From CAWUKT01 sp963923035 (GTDB lineage Bacteria; Bacteroidota; Bacteroidia; J057; JADKCL01), in the NCBI GenBank assembly GCA_963923035.1, contig CAWUKT010000039.1, positions 1-61,310 on the forward strand: a stretch of DNA of 61,310 nt, in the 5' to 3' direction. The translations under genes and the position numbers were made by a program. This document shows, piece by piece, positions 45,811 through 54,250 of the stretch. Numbering within the stretch: position 1 is the stretch's first letter; every line of letters begins with the position of its first letter. Under the pieces are notes generated by a model. The model was given only the letters and a program-made list of their open reading frames with translations. It did no database searches and was not told the origin of the DNA.

Positions 45811-47190
45811 TTAGATCGTCTTGCCTTCTTTTCTGAATTCGGCCTTGACTCCCTCGACGATATCTTCTTCGTAAATCAGTTGTTCTTCCCGGTCGAGGGC
45901 CTGGAGACAACACTGGCGGAGGACGTTGATGATCATACCCCCGGAGATTTTAAAGTCTTTGGCGATTTTCCTGTAATTGATGCCGTCCACCGTCGGGGCC
46001 TTCTCAAATCCGCGCATCCACAGGGTATAGCGCTGGGGCGCACTCGGAATCGGGAAGTGAACCAAGGATTGGAAACGACGCATAAACGCCGGGTCAATAT
46101 TGGATCGGAGGTTGGTGGAAAGGAGGATCACTCCCGGGAAATCTTCAATCCGTTGCAGCAAGTAGGCAACTTCCTGGTTGGCATAGCGGTCCTTGGAGTC
46201 GGACGTCGCGGTCCGTTTTCCAAACAATGCGTCGGCCTCGTCAAAGAAGAGAATCCAACTCTTGTTTTCGGCCATGTCGAAGACGTTGGCGAGGTTCTTC
46301 TCCGTCTCACCAATATACTTTGAAACCACTTTCGAGATGTCAATCCGGTAGACGTCCCGGCCGGTGGTTTTCCCCAATAGGGAAGCGGTCAGGGTTTTAC
46401 CCGTACCAGGAGGGCCATAGAACAGGCTCCGGTACCCGCGTTTCAGAATTTTTTCCAGGCCCCAATCCTTCAGGATCACGTCCTGGTAGCTGACCCAGTT
46501 CAGCACCTCCCGGATCCGCTCCTTGGATTCAAATTCCAGTACAAGGTCTTCCCACTCGAGGCGGGTCGACAGGCGCTGGGCAGGAAATTCGGAGTTGAAT
46601 TTTGGCTTGAAGGGGGCGGCGGTAGTCAGGTGGGTCAAATATTCGATCCCGATCTTGAGCGCGGCGCTCAAGCTGGGTTCCTTGTTCCGCTCGTCTTCAA
46701 GCATGATGATCTTTTGCTTGAGGAGGAAATAGTCTTCGTCAAACATTTCCATGACCTGGAAGCGGCGGGTCAGGTCGTTCGCCGCCAGGATAAAGGCAGC
46801 GGTTTCTCCGGTGGGCAGGAATCCGCGGTGAACATTGCCCTTGAGTCCCCCAAATTCGGTGAAGACCTGGCCATTCATCTCATTCCGAATGAACAAGCAG
46901 TCCAGCAACTGGGGGCAGACATGGGGCGCAAGCCCCAACAATACCACCAAGCGGTCATTGACGGAGAGTTTCCATTCGCGGACAAAGTCGGTATAGGCCG
47001 ACGGATAGTTGTCGAGGTTGGGAACCGGAATATCGTAGATAGACTGGTACTGAGAGGGTTGTCCAAAATAGGTGTTGATTCGGGTATCCAGCACCTGCTT
47101 CAGCCAGTTCATTTCGGCCCTCAAGCATCGGGCATTCGCTTCCAGCTGAGCGGAATGATCAACAGCGGTAACTACACTTGCATCTGACAT
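45811..47190 (-). CDS. AAA+ ATPase of the contractile-injection-system type
   Basis: This is a 459-aa protein. An N-terminal domain of about 220 residues precedes a classic AAA+ module: Walker A GPPGTGKTL near residue 260, Walker B FFDEADALFG near 315, a sensor-1 LLSTNLRSNID, and an arginine finger in FMRRF. The N-terminal region (LRAEMNWLKQVLDTRINTYF, then the 'LLGLAPHVCP' helix) resembles the ATPases encoded in extracellular contractile injection loci (Afp15/Pvc15 type). No sheath, tube, spike or baseplate genes lie in this window, so either they are elsewhere or the ATPase serves the Ubl cluster itself. The role could be remodelling or assembly of a protein complex. Confidence 0.85.
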   Translation of the reverse strand: MSDASVVTAVDHSAQLEANARCLRAEMNWLKQVLDTRINTYFGQPSQYQSIYDIPVPNLDNYPSAYTDFVREWKLSVNDRLVVLLGLAPHVCPQLLDCLFIRNEMNGQVFTEFGGLKGNVHRGFLPTGETAAFILAANDLTRRFQVMEMFDEDYFLLKQKIIMLEDERNKEPSLSAALKIGIEYLTHLTTAAPFKPKFNSEFPAQRLSTRLEWEDLVLEFESKERIREVLNWVSYQDVILKDWGLEKILKRGYRSLFYGPPGTGKTLTASLLGKTTGRDVYRIDISKVVSKYIGETEKNLANVFDMAENKSWILFFDEADALFGKRTATSDSKDRYANQEVAYLLQRIEDFPGVILLSTNLRSNIDPAFMRRFQSLVHFPIPSAPQRYTLWMRGFEKAPTVDGINYRKIAKDFKISGGMIINVLRQCCLQALDREEQLIYEEDIVEGVKAEFRKEGKTI

Positions 47191-47321
47191 AGAATTCCCT
47201 TCTTATTCCTTAGGGTGTCGGGATGAATTGGTTTTAAATCTCCTTTTGAGAAGACTCTAATTTACACATTCCCCATCAAGGACCAAAGCCAGCCCATCAA
47301 TTCCCGGCCCCTATCCGTTCA

Positions 47322-47359
47322 ATAAAAAACCTCCTGCGCCTTGTGGGGGTACAGGAGGT
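47322..47359 (-). terminator. Rho-independent terminator between the 223-aa and AAA+ genes
   Basis: ACCTCCTG (47329-47336) pairs with CAGGAGGT (47352-47359) and is followed on the minus strand by TTTTTTATT. It ends the transcript of the 223-aa gene, so the AAA+ ATPase probably has its own promoter in the 130 bp downstream. The rest of the 302-bp gap shows nothing else I can name. Confidence 0.8.
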
Positions 47360-47492
47360 CAGGACGTTTAACTCAAAAAATGTAACAATCTTTAATAATG
47401 GGTCTGTAGGTCTAACAACTCGATATTAAAAACTTCTGGAAAATGTGAGTGCGTGGTTGGGTACCCCTGAAGGGGAGGCTTTTACCTTTGCT

Positions 47493-48164
47493 TCAAGAGG
47501 CGACAGAAACTTCAGCGAGTTCCTCGTCTAAAGATTGAAGGCCGGAAAGTGAACCGGCACCTCGCTGGCGGATCCGTGATGCGTTCTTGAGCCGGAGGAA
47601 CTTGGGGTGGATGCCCTGGACAGAGGCTTCGTCCGCCTCGACTTGGGTTTCCAACTGGCAGAGCAGCTGAAATTCGGTGCTGCTCAATCCTTGGTTCCGG
47701 GCCCATGCGCGGAGGGCTTCACTTTCCAGGGGACGTGCGTAATCATCCGATTGGAAAGCGGCACTTTGAAGATAACCGGCCGTGCGTAAGACCAGGTATC
47801 GGATCAACGGGTAGCTGGAGGTGTCGCTGAAAGTGTCTGATGTAGGTACTGCAGAATAATAAGTAGCGGGACCGGTGCGGCGAATAAAATGCGTGAGGCC
47901 TTTCAACAATTTGGTCCGACGGCCTTGTTGTTCGGTATTGAGGTGCCGTACATCACGCAATCCAAGCAGCTGTTCATAATAATGCAGGTCCGCCCGGTCA
48001 CTGGTAGGTGTAGAAAAATCGGTATTATTTTCGGATTTCAGATCGACTGTTCCTGACTCCCACCCTGGAAGATTCAAATCCCGCTGCCGTCCCCAATGCC
48101 GGGAAAACGGACTCATTTGAGCGATGCGGGCAAGGTTTCCAGAGGTAAAGGGCGTCATTGACAT
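47493..48164 (-). CDS. Hypothetical 223-aa protein upstream of the AAA+ gene
   Basis: No family recognised. The sequence is hydrophilic, without signal peptide or TM segment. The N-terminal 60 residues look disordered; the rest is predicted mostly helical, with HYYEQLLGLRDVRHLN and RTKLLKGLTHFIRR segments and a C-terminal acidic tail. The start at 48164 is the first of two close ATGs (48164, 48158). It shares strand with the AAA+ gene but is separated from it by a terminator, so membership in the same system is only suggested by position. Confidence 0.6.
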   Translation of the reverse strand: MSMTPFTSGNLARIAQMSPFSRHWGRQRDLNLPGWESGTVDLKSENNTDFSTPTSDRADLHYYEQLLGLRDVRHLNTEQQGRRTKLLKGLTHFIRRTGPATYYSAVPTSDTFSDTSSYPLIRYLVLRTAGYLQSAAFQSDDYARPLESEALRAWARNQGLSSTEFQLLCQLETQVEADEASVQGIHPKFLRLKNASRIRQRGAGSLSGLQSLDEELAEVSVAS

Positions 48165-48363
48165 AAATAAACACTAACAGTTCAGCAATCGTTTAAGCCG
48201 GACTTTCCGGCCTTCTTACTGTCTTAGATACCATGGTTGCTCCAAAAGTTGCACGGGCCTCATTTTTTTTCTGCTTTTTTTCATTTTTCTCTCCTATTCC
48301 CCCACTTGAGCCACCATTCTCCTTATTTAGAACCATTTTGAATCCATCTATTTTTGATTTCGG

Positions 48364-48396
48364 CTTGGGGTAAACGGTGACGTTCCTTTAAATTTG
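48364..48396 (+). promoter_or_regulatory. Candidate Bacteroidetes promoter for the two-TM protein gene
   Basis: TAAATTTG (48389-48396) matches the -7 consensus TAnnTTTG, with CTTG about 21 nt upstream as a weak -33 element. The start codon is 20 nt downstream of the -7 box, giving a short leader. Confidence 0.5.
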
Positions 48397-48415
48397 ATCT
48401 GGACACAGCTGAAAA

Positions 48416-49030
48416 ATGGACAAGAGACACATCGTATCAAGCCGCAATCCGGGGTATATCGCCCGGGTTTCGTGTGCCTTCGAACAGGCAGGCCTGCGGC
48501 ATGAATTGGATGTGCGCGAGGGAAAAATGTCGATTTCGGTCTCCCCAGGTTTAGAGGAAAAGGCCCAGCAAGTCATCTGTGATTGCAACCTGGTAGAAGC
48601 CATTGAGCCCCCGGGACCGGCCTTTGCCCACCTCACCCACCTGGACGCAGAGGACCTGCAAAGCATTCTTCGGAATCCCGAAGATTGGAGCCAGGCGGAG
48701 ATTTGTGCCGCCCGACAATTGTTGAAGATGAAGGAAAACGAGTGTCGGTGCGTCGAAGAGATGGTCGCAGCCCAACCCACCGGATTTGCGCCCGCCATCA
48801 CCTACCGAACATTGGACCGCACCAACCGCTACGGCCTCGCCACCCTCACCTTTCTCTTGCCCCCCCTCGCCCTCCTCCTCTGTTGCTTCATCTATTTCCA
48901 CCGTTCCCATACCTTCCGCGGCGAATTCATCAGCACCTTCTGTCCTACCTCCCGTCAATTTGCCCGCTGGCTATTTCCCCTCACCCTCCTCACAACACTT
49001 CTCCTGGTTGGCTGGTTCTTCTTTCCATGA
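48416..49030 (+). CDS. Two-TM protein with N-terminal DUF2007-like region
   Basis: This is a 204-aa protein. The first 60 residues (GYIARVSCAFEQAGLRHELD...) are vaguely like the small DUF2007 signal-transducing fold; a helical acidic middle follows (DAEDLQSILRN...), and the C-terminal third has two TM helices (about 140-160 and 185-203). Function unknown. Its stop overlaps the ATG of the glycosyltransferase gene (ATGA), so the two are translationally coupled. Confidence 0.65.
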   Translation: MDKRHIVSSRNPGYIARVSCAFEQAGLRHELDVREGKMSISVSPGLEEKAQQVICDCNLVEAIEPPGPAFAHLTHLDAEDLQSILRNPEDWSQAEICAARQLLKMKENECRCVEEMVAAQPTGFAPAITYRTLDRTNRYGLATLTFLLPPLALLLCCFIYFHRSHTFRGEFISTFCPTSRQFARWLFPLTLLTTLLLVGWFFFP

Positions 49031-50292
49031 CCCATCGTCCCCTCCACATTGCGTTGTCTACCGTTGGCAGTACTGGTGATATCCAACCCTTTATTGCACT
49101 GGGGAAAACCCTCATGGCGGCCGGTCACCAAGTCAAGGCGATTACCCATCCCTTTCACCGCGACCGCTTCGAAGCCCACGGAATTCCCTTTCACGGCTGC
49201 GGCCCCGAGGTGGAACTCGAGGAGCTGAACGCGCTTCTCTCCCGGATGCTGCTCCGCGTCAATCCGATCAAGCAGTTGCGGATGTTGATGGAGGAGGCCT
49301 TTTTCGAGGACTTTCGCCAGTATTTTGAGGATGCCAAAGCTGGTTTGGCGGATGTGGACCTTGTGGTGGGCCACATGGTCGACTTTGTTGGGCAGGAAGC
49401 CGCCTCCCAATTGGGCAAGCCCCGCATCGGTGTCGTCCTGGCCCCCGGGGCCATCCCCACCCAATACAATTTCCCCATGCTGCCGGTAGACTGGGGACCG
49501 CGCTGGAACAAATTCGCGTGGTGGGTCATGGGCATTTTGATGGGCCGATTGGACCACGACATCATCGCCCGGTTGCGCATGCTGGGCGGCACCCAGCAGC
49601 ACATCAGCCGCTACCATACCCTTTCGCCCGACCTCAACCTCATTGCCTCCTCCCCCATCCTCACCCCGATTTACCCCGACCTCCCCGATCAATTTAACGT
49701 CACCGGCGCCTGGATTCTGCCCGAACCTTCCTTCACTCCGCCGCCGGATTTGGTGGCCTTTCTGGAAAAATATCCCCGGCCAGTCGTGGTGAGCTTTGGG
49801 TCGATGGGGGGAGAAAAAGGACCGGAATTGACGAAAACGGTATTGGAGGCCTTGGAAAAAGTCGGAGCGGCCGGGATCATCCAGAGTGGGTACGCGGGGT
49901 TGTTCGAGGAAAATGCCCCCGAGAACGTCCACTTCGCCGAATACGTGCCCCACGGCTGGCTCTTCGAGCAAGGTAGTTGCGTGGTGCACCACGGCGGTGC
50001 GGGTACAACCATGGCCGCTTGCCGGGCGGGCGTCCCCTCCGTGGTCGTGACCTTCATTGCCGACCAGCCCTATTTTGCTTCGAACCTCCGCCGCCTCGGC
50101 ATTGCGCCCAAAATGACCTGGTTCCGCTGGCTGAATGCCGATGTGCTCGCCGAACGGCTCCGCGAAGTGCTGAACCAACCCACCTTTTTCCAGACCGCCC
50201 AGCAGCTCCGGCCCCAATTCCGCGCCGAAAAAGGCACGGAGAGAGCAGTCGAAGCCATTGAAAATTTCGCCCGAAGCATTAATTTCAACTGA
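49027..50292 (+). CDS. GT1-family (UGT-like) glycosyltransferase
   Basis: This is a 421-aa enzyme with the two-domain GT-B pattern. The N-terminal acceptor domain starts with ALSTVGSTGDIQPFIALG (the glycine-rich loop of sterol, lipid and macrolide UGTs). The C-terminal donor domain has VSFGSMGG and HHGGAGTTMAACRAGVPSVV, the nucleotide-sugar binding signature, followed by ADQPYFA. The start at 49027 is set by homology to this loop and by the ATGA overlap; the open frame extends upstream only as a shadow of the previous gene. The acceptor is unknown; sterol, carotenoid or lipid glycosylation is typical of this branch, and the DUF1295 (steroid-reductase-like) gene nearby makes a lipid acceptor plausible. 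Confidence 0.9.
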   Translation: MTHRPLHIALSTVGSTGDIQPFIALGKTLMAAGHQVKAITHPFHRDRFEAHGIPFHGCGPEVELEELNALLSRMLLRVNPIKQLRMLMEEAFFEDFRQYFEDAKAGLADVDLVVGHMVDFVGQEAASQLGKPRIGVVLAPGAIPTQYNFPMLPVDWGPRWNKFAWWVMGILMGRLDHDIIARLRMLGGTQQHISRYHTLSPDLNLIASSPILTPIYPDLPDQFNVTGAWILPEPSFTPPPDLVAFLEKYPRPVVVSFGSMGGEKGPELTKTVLEALEKVGAAGIIQSGYAGLFEENAPENVHFAEYVPHGWLFEQGSCVVHHGGAGTTMAACRAGVPSVVVTFIADQPYFASNLRRLGIAPKMTWFRWLNADVLAERLREVLNQPTFFQTAQQLRPQFRAEKGTERAVEAIENFARSINFN

Positions 50293-50293
50293 T

Positions 50294-50389
50294 ATGCCAC
50301 ACATTGCATGGATATTGATCGTGGTGGCCATCGTCACCGCGTACACCATTTACAAGGCGAGAAAGACTTTCAAGGATCGGGATGAGTAA
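50294..50389 (+). CDS. 31-aa single-TM peptide
   Basis: The ORF begins right after the glycosyltransferase stop and encodes a 31-aa peptide with one hydrophobic helix (WILIVVAIVTAYTIY) and a basic/acidic tail. Its end overlaps the next gene's ATG by 8 nt (GATGAGTAA), which argues for real translation by coupling. Function unknown. Confidence 0.45.
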   Translation: MPHIAWILIVVAIVTAYTIYKARKTFKDRDE

Positions 50390-51266
50390 TTCAACACAAT
50401 CGAAATGGACCGCCCTCTTTTGGGTGAAATTCAGTTATCTGTTGGCGGCGGGCGCCGCCATCGGGGTCGGATATCTCTTTTGGGAGGAGCCGCGTTGGCT
50501 GAAGCTCCTGTTGGCAGATGTCGCCGCGACCGTCGTCATCTTCATCTTTGGCATGGCCTTCAAGAATTCCAGCTTCTATGACCCCTACTGGAGCATCATT
50601 CCGATCTGGATCGTCCTCTTTTTCCTGCTGTTTCCCGAAGCCGAAGTCAATTCCATCCGCGCCTACCTGGCAACCGGGGTGGTGACGATTTGGGGTGCCC
50701 GCCTCACCTGGAACTGGTGGCGGGGGTGGACCGGATTGGATCACGAAGATTGGCGTTATGTGGATCTGAGGAAAAAAACCGGGGTATGGTTCCCCTTCGT
50801 CAACTTCACGGGCATCATGCTCATGCCGACCGTCCTGGTATTTGCGGGCTGTCTGCCCCTCTTTTCGGCCATGAGTACTTCGGCCGCCCCCCTGAACATC
50901 TTCGATGTATTGGGCGTGGTTATCGGCCTGGGCGGCGTCATGATGGAAGGTGTCGCCGACAACCAATTGCGGCGCTTCAAGCTGGGCAAGCCTCCCAAGG
51001 GCTCCATCCTGGCCACCGGGCTCTGGAAATACTCCCGGCATCCGAATTACTTTGGTGAGATTTCGTTCTGGTACGGGGTGTTTTGTTTTGGATTGGCCGC
51101 GGGTCTGGAAAACTACTGGACCGGCGTGGGGGCATTGGGCATGACCGCATTGTTCCTCTTCATTTCCATCCCCATGATCGACAAGCGGATGCTGAACAGC
51201 CGTCCCCACTACGCCGAACGCATGAAGAAAGTCTCCATGCTCATTCCGCTCCCTCCCAAGAAATAA
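50382..51266 (+). CDS. DUF1295 / steroid-5-alpha-reductase-like membrane protein
   Basis: This is a 294-aa polytopic protein with seven or so TM helices. The C-terminal block GLWKYSRHPNYFGEISFWYG is the signature of the DUF1295/ICMT/steroid-reductase superfamily, which carries out NAD(P)H-linked reductions or methylations of lipids. The middle has WNWWRGWTGLDHEDWRY, also typical of DUF1295 proteins. Reaction and substrate are not known. Its stop codon directly abuts the stop of the convergent nucleoside transporter gene. Confidence 0.88.
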   Translation: MSNSTQSKWTALFWVKFSYLLAAGAAIGVGYLFWEEPRWLKLLLADVAATVVIFIFGMAFKNSSFYDPYWSIIPIWIVLFFLLFPEAEVNSIRAYLATGVVTIWGARLTWNWWRGWTGLDHEDWRYVDLRKKTGVWFPFVNFTGIMLMPTVLVFAGCLPLFSAMSTSAAPLNIFDVLGVVIGLGGVMMEGVADNQLRRFKLGKPPKGSILATGLWKYSRHPNYFGEISFWYGVFCFGLAAGLENYWTGVGALGMTALFLFISIPMIDKRMLNSRPHYAERMKKVSMLIPLPPKK

Positions 51267-52619
51267 TTACGGGAAGAACATCCCGGCAATCGACGCCGAC
51301 ATCAGTGATGCCAGCATCCCGCCCACGACGGCGAGGAGTCCCAATTTGGACAAGGTCACCCGCTGATTCGGCGCAATCCCTCCGATCCCACCGATCTGAA
51401 TGGCGATGGAAGAGAAGTTGGCGAATCCACACAGGGCGAAGGTGGTGATTTTGCGGGTACGTTCGGAAATGACGCCTTTGACATCTTCGGTAGAAACCGG
51501 CAGGGCAGCCAGATCCTGGAAGGCGATGAATTCATTCACAATGACCTTGGTTCCGAGCAGGGAGCCCACTACCAGGGAGTCCTCCCAACTGATCCCAATC
51601 GTAAAGGCGATGAATCGGAATACCTGTCCCACAATGTACTGAAGGGACAGGCCTTCGAAGCGGTAATAATAGGTCGCTTGGCCCGCCTCATCGTAGCCGG
51701 TGAATACGGCATTGCCTTCTTTGATGATGGCATTCAGTCCAGTCCAATCGCCAATCCATTCAAATACGCCGTTCAGCATGAAGATGATCGCCACGAAGGC
51801 GATGAGCATCGCACCGACGTTGGCGGCCAGTTTCAGGCCCTCAGAAGTTCCGTTGGCGACGGCGTCGATGAGGTTCGAGCCAATCTTTTCATTGGAGACC
51901 TTGAGATCGGTATTGATCAGGTCATTTTCAGTTTCGGGAACGAGGATTTTTGCGCAGACGATGGCGGCCGGGGCATTCATCAAGGAAGCCGTGAGAAAGT
52001 TCAGCGCCACTTCCGGGGTATCGCCCAACATGTTGATATAGGCGGCCATGACGGAACCCGCGATGGTCGCCATCCCGCCGGTCATGAGGCACATGACCTC
52101 GGAACGGGTCATCCCCGCGATATAGGGCTTGACCAACAACGGGGCCTCGGTCTGGCCGAGGAAGACATTGCCCGCCGCCGAAATCGACTCGGCGCCGGAA
52201 AGCCGCATGGTCTTTGACATGACCCAGGCAAATGCCTTGACGACCTTTTGGAGGACGCCCAGGTAATAGAGTCCGCTCGTCAGGGCGGAGAAGAAAATGA
52301 TGATGGGCAATACCTGAAAGGCGAAATAATAGCCGATCCCGCCGTCGGGCGGGGTGATGCCGAGGTTGCCGAAGACAAATTCAGTACCGTTCTTGGTGAA
52401 TCCAACCAAGGTCACAAAACCCGATGAAATTCCTTCCAGGACGTACTGGAGGCCAGGAATATTGGACAGGAGCAGTGCTCCAATCGCAATTTGCAAGCCC
52501 AAACCATAGATGACGAGGCGCCAGGAGATGTTTTTCCGATCACGGGAAAATAGCCAGGCGATAATGACCATGACGAGGAGCCCGAGCAGACCCCTCCCAA
52601 CATTAAACAGGATTTCCAA
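51267..52619 (-). CDS. CNT-family nucleoside transporter (NupC-like)
   Basis: This is an inner-membrane Na+- or H+-coupled nucleoside importer of about 450 aa. Family blocks are visible: VFLGQTEAPLLVKPYI, MTGGMATIAGSVMAAY, TEGLKLAANVGAMLIAF-like (TSEGLKLAANVGAMLIAFVA) and GTKVIVNEFIAF, with a dense set of TM helices. The TTG at 52619 is proposed as start because family members begin close to 'EILFNVGRGLLG'; an ATG at 52664 would overlap the upstream gene by 35 nt. It is last in the etfB-etfA-nuclease run. The four genes share no obvious pathway. Confidence 0.9.
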   Translation of the reverse strand: MEILFNVGRGLLGLLVMVIIAWLFSRDRKNISWRLVIYGLGLQIAIGALLLSNIPGLQYVLEGISSGFVTLVGFTKNGTEFVFGNLGITPPDGGIGYYFAFQVLPIIIFFSALTSGLYYLGVLQKVVKAFAWVMSKTMRLSGAESISAAGNVFLGQTEAPLLVKPYIAGMTRSEVMCLMTGGMATIAGSVMAAYINMLGDTPEVALNFLTASLMNAPAAIVCAKILVPETENDLINTDLKVSNEKIGSNLIDAVANGTSEGLKLAANVGAMLIAFVAIIFMLNGVFEWIGDWTGLNAIIKEGNAVFTGYDEAGQATYYYRFEGLSLQYIVGQVFRFIAFTIGISWEDSLVVGSLLGTKVIVNEFIAFQDLAALPVSTEDVKGVISERTRKITTFALCGFANFSSIAIQIGGIGGIAPNQRVTLSKLGLLAVVGGMLASLMSASIAGMFFP

Positions 52620-52629
52620 GGTAACAGTA

Positions 52630-53241
52630 TTAGTTTTGGTCGCCTTCCAAACGGGAAATCTCATCCCGCAGGCGCGCAGCCTTTTCGTAGTCCTCCTCCG
52701 ATATGGCGAGGTCCATTTCTTTTTTCAACCGGTCAATTCTGTTTTCGGAAGTTAGTTCTTCCTCCTCCTCAAAGCCCTCATCGTCGTCGTCCTCGGTGAG
52801 GAAATCTTCCGGGTTATCGTCGCCTTCGGTTCCTTTCACTTCGATCCCTGCCACCGACAATACCTTTTCAAATGTGTAAATGGGTACCTGGAAACGTACC
52901 CCAATGGCGACCGCATCACTCGTGCGGCTGTCAATCTCAGTAACCTCTCCGTCAAATTCAAAAACCAGACGGGCGTAAAAAATGCCGTCTTTCAGGTCCG
53001 TGATCTGGACCTCCAACAAATTGATTTCAAACGATCGGGCGATGTTCACCAACAAGTCGTGGGTCATCGGCCGGTTCGGCTTGATGTTCTCGATCTCCAG
53101 GGCAATCGCCCGGGCCTGATAGCCATCAATGATGATGGGCAGCCGACGGTTGCCGGACACCTCACCCAATACGAGAGCGAAGTGTCCGACGTCCGATTGA
53201 CTGGAGGACAAGCCTAAAATTTCAAGCCGTATCTTTTCCAA
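52630..53241 (-). CDS. Bifunctional nuclease (BFN, DUF151) family protein with C-terminal UVR motif
   Basis: This is a 203-aa cytosolic protein. Residues 1-150 follow the DUF151/BFN pattern (RRLPIIIDGYQARAIALEIE, RPMTHDLL, DSRTSDAVAIGVRF), a fold with reported DNase/RNase activity in some members. After an acidic linker the last 30 residues (KKEMDLAISEEDYEKAARLR) are a UvrB/UvrC-type coiled-coil motif used for protein contacts. This two-part layout is common in Bacteroidota. The gene starts 19 nt after etfA. Confidence 0.88.
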   Translation of the reverse strand: MEKIRLEILGLSSSQSDVGHFALVLGEVSGNRRLPIIIDGYQARAIALEIENIKPNRPMTHDLLVNIARSFEINLLEVQITDLKDGIFYARLVFEFDGEVTEIDSRTSDAVAIGVRFQVPIYTFEKVLSVAGIEVKGTEGDDNPEDFLTEDDDDEGFEEEEELTSENRIDRLKKEMDLAISEEDYEKAARLRDEISRLEGDQN

Positions 53242-53260
53242 GAGTTTGCGATTTTTCGGG

Positions 53261-54238
53261 TTATGCCGAAGCAGCCTGGTGCTTCTTCACGGCTTCGTTG
53301 ATGCGGGGAAGTACCTCAAACAGGTCCCCCACGATGCCGTAATCGGCATGCTTGAAGAAGGGAGCTTCCGGATCCTTGTTGATGACAACAATGTTCTTGG
53401 ACTTGTTGACACCGGCAAGGTGCTGAATCGCACCGGAGATACCAATGGCGATGTACAGGTTCGGGGCAATCTGAATACCCGTCTGGCCCACGTGCTCGTG
53501 GTGCGGACGCCAATCCATGTCCGAAACCGGCTTGGAACAAGCGGTACCGGCACCCAGCAGGGTGGCCAGCTCTTCAAGGGGACCCCAGTTGCCCGGATCC
53601 TTGAAGCCACGGCCACCGGAGATGACCGTATCGGCCTCGGTGATGGAAATGGTATTCGTGGTTTTGACAATGCCCTTGGAGGTCATGCCGGCTTCCACTT
53701 CATTGTCGTAATCGAAGTCTTCTACCTCACAGTCCACTTCATTTTCCTTCACCCCAAAGCTGTTCGGAGCGACGGTCAGGACGATGGGAGAGCGGTGGGC
53801 CCGCACAGTTTCGATGCCTTTACCGGAATTGGTGAGACGGGTCACTACGAACTCGTCCCCATCCGGGGTGGGTACTTCCGTGGCACCGGAAACGATGGAA
53901 CCGTCCAGGCGGACGACCACCCGGGGAGCGACGGCTTTGCCATCATAGCTCTGGGCCATGACAACGGCCTGGGCTTCGATTTCAGAAGCGACAGCGGCGA
54001 TGGCCGCTGCAAATACCTGATCGTTGAAGGCTTCGTATTCGTCGCCTTCGATGCGGTGAACCTTCCTGACGCCCTGCTCACCGAGTTCCTCGGCGGCATC
54101 GTCTTCAAATTCACCCAAAGCAACCGCTTCAACTTCGGTATCCAGTTCCTGGGCAAGTGCGTAGGCATAGGAAGCAGCTTCCTTGACGGCCTTCTTGAAT
54201 TCGCCCTGGCTATTTTCTGCAAATAATAATACTGCCAT
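53261..54238 (-). CDS. etfA: Electron transfer flavoprotein alpha subunit
   Basis: This is a 325-aa FAD-binding subunit of the ETF heterodimer, which takes electrons from acyl-CoA and related dehydrogenases and passes them toward quinone. The FAD domain is clear in the C-terminal half (SGGRGFKDPGNWGPLEELA, DWRPHHEHVGQTG, YIAIGISGAIQHLAG, NKDPEAPFFKHADYGIVGD). The N-terminal half is the ETF alpha/beta fold. The start lies 12 nt after the etfB stop. Confidence 0.96.
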   Translation of the reverse strand: MAVLLFAENSQGEFKKAVKEAASYAYALAQELDTEVEAVALGEFEDDAAEELGEQGVRKVHRIEGDEYEAFNDQVFAAAIAAVASEIEAQAVVMAQSYDGKAVAPRVVVRLDGSIVSGATEVPTPDGDEFVVTRLTNSGKGIETVRAHRSPIVLTVAPNSFGVKENEVDCEVEDFDYDNEVEAGMTSKGIVKTTNTISITEADTVISGGRGFKDPGNWGPLEELATLLGAGTACSKPVSDMDWRPHHEHVGQTGIQIAPNLYIAIGISGAIQHLAGVNKSKNIVVINKDPEAPFFKHADYGIVGDLFEVLPRINEAVKKHQAASA

Positions 54239-54250
54239 GTCTGCTTTGAT

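Noticed and set aside
37094..48164. Complete contractile injection system or type VII secretion system
   Set aside because: Only the ATPase (eCIS-like) and Ubl/FHA-like pieces are present; no sheath/tube/spike proteins and no FtsK/EssC-type ATPase or WXG100 proteins were seen.
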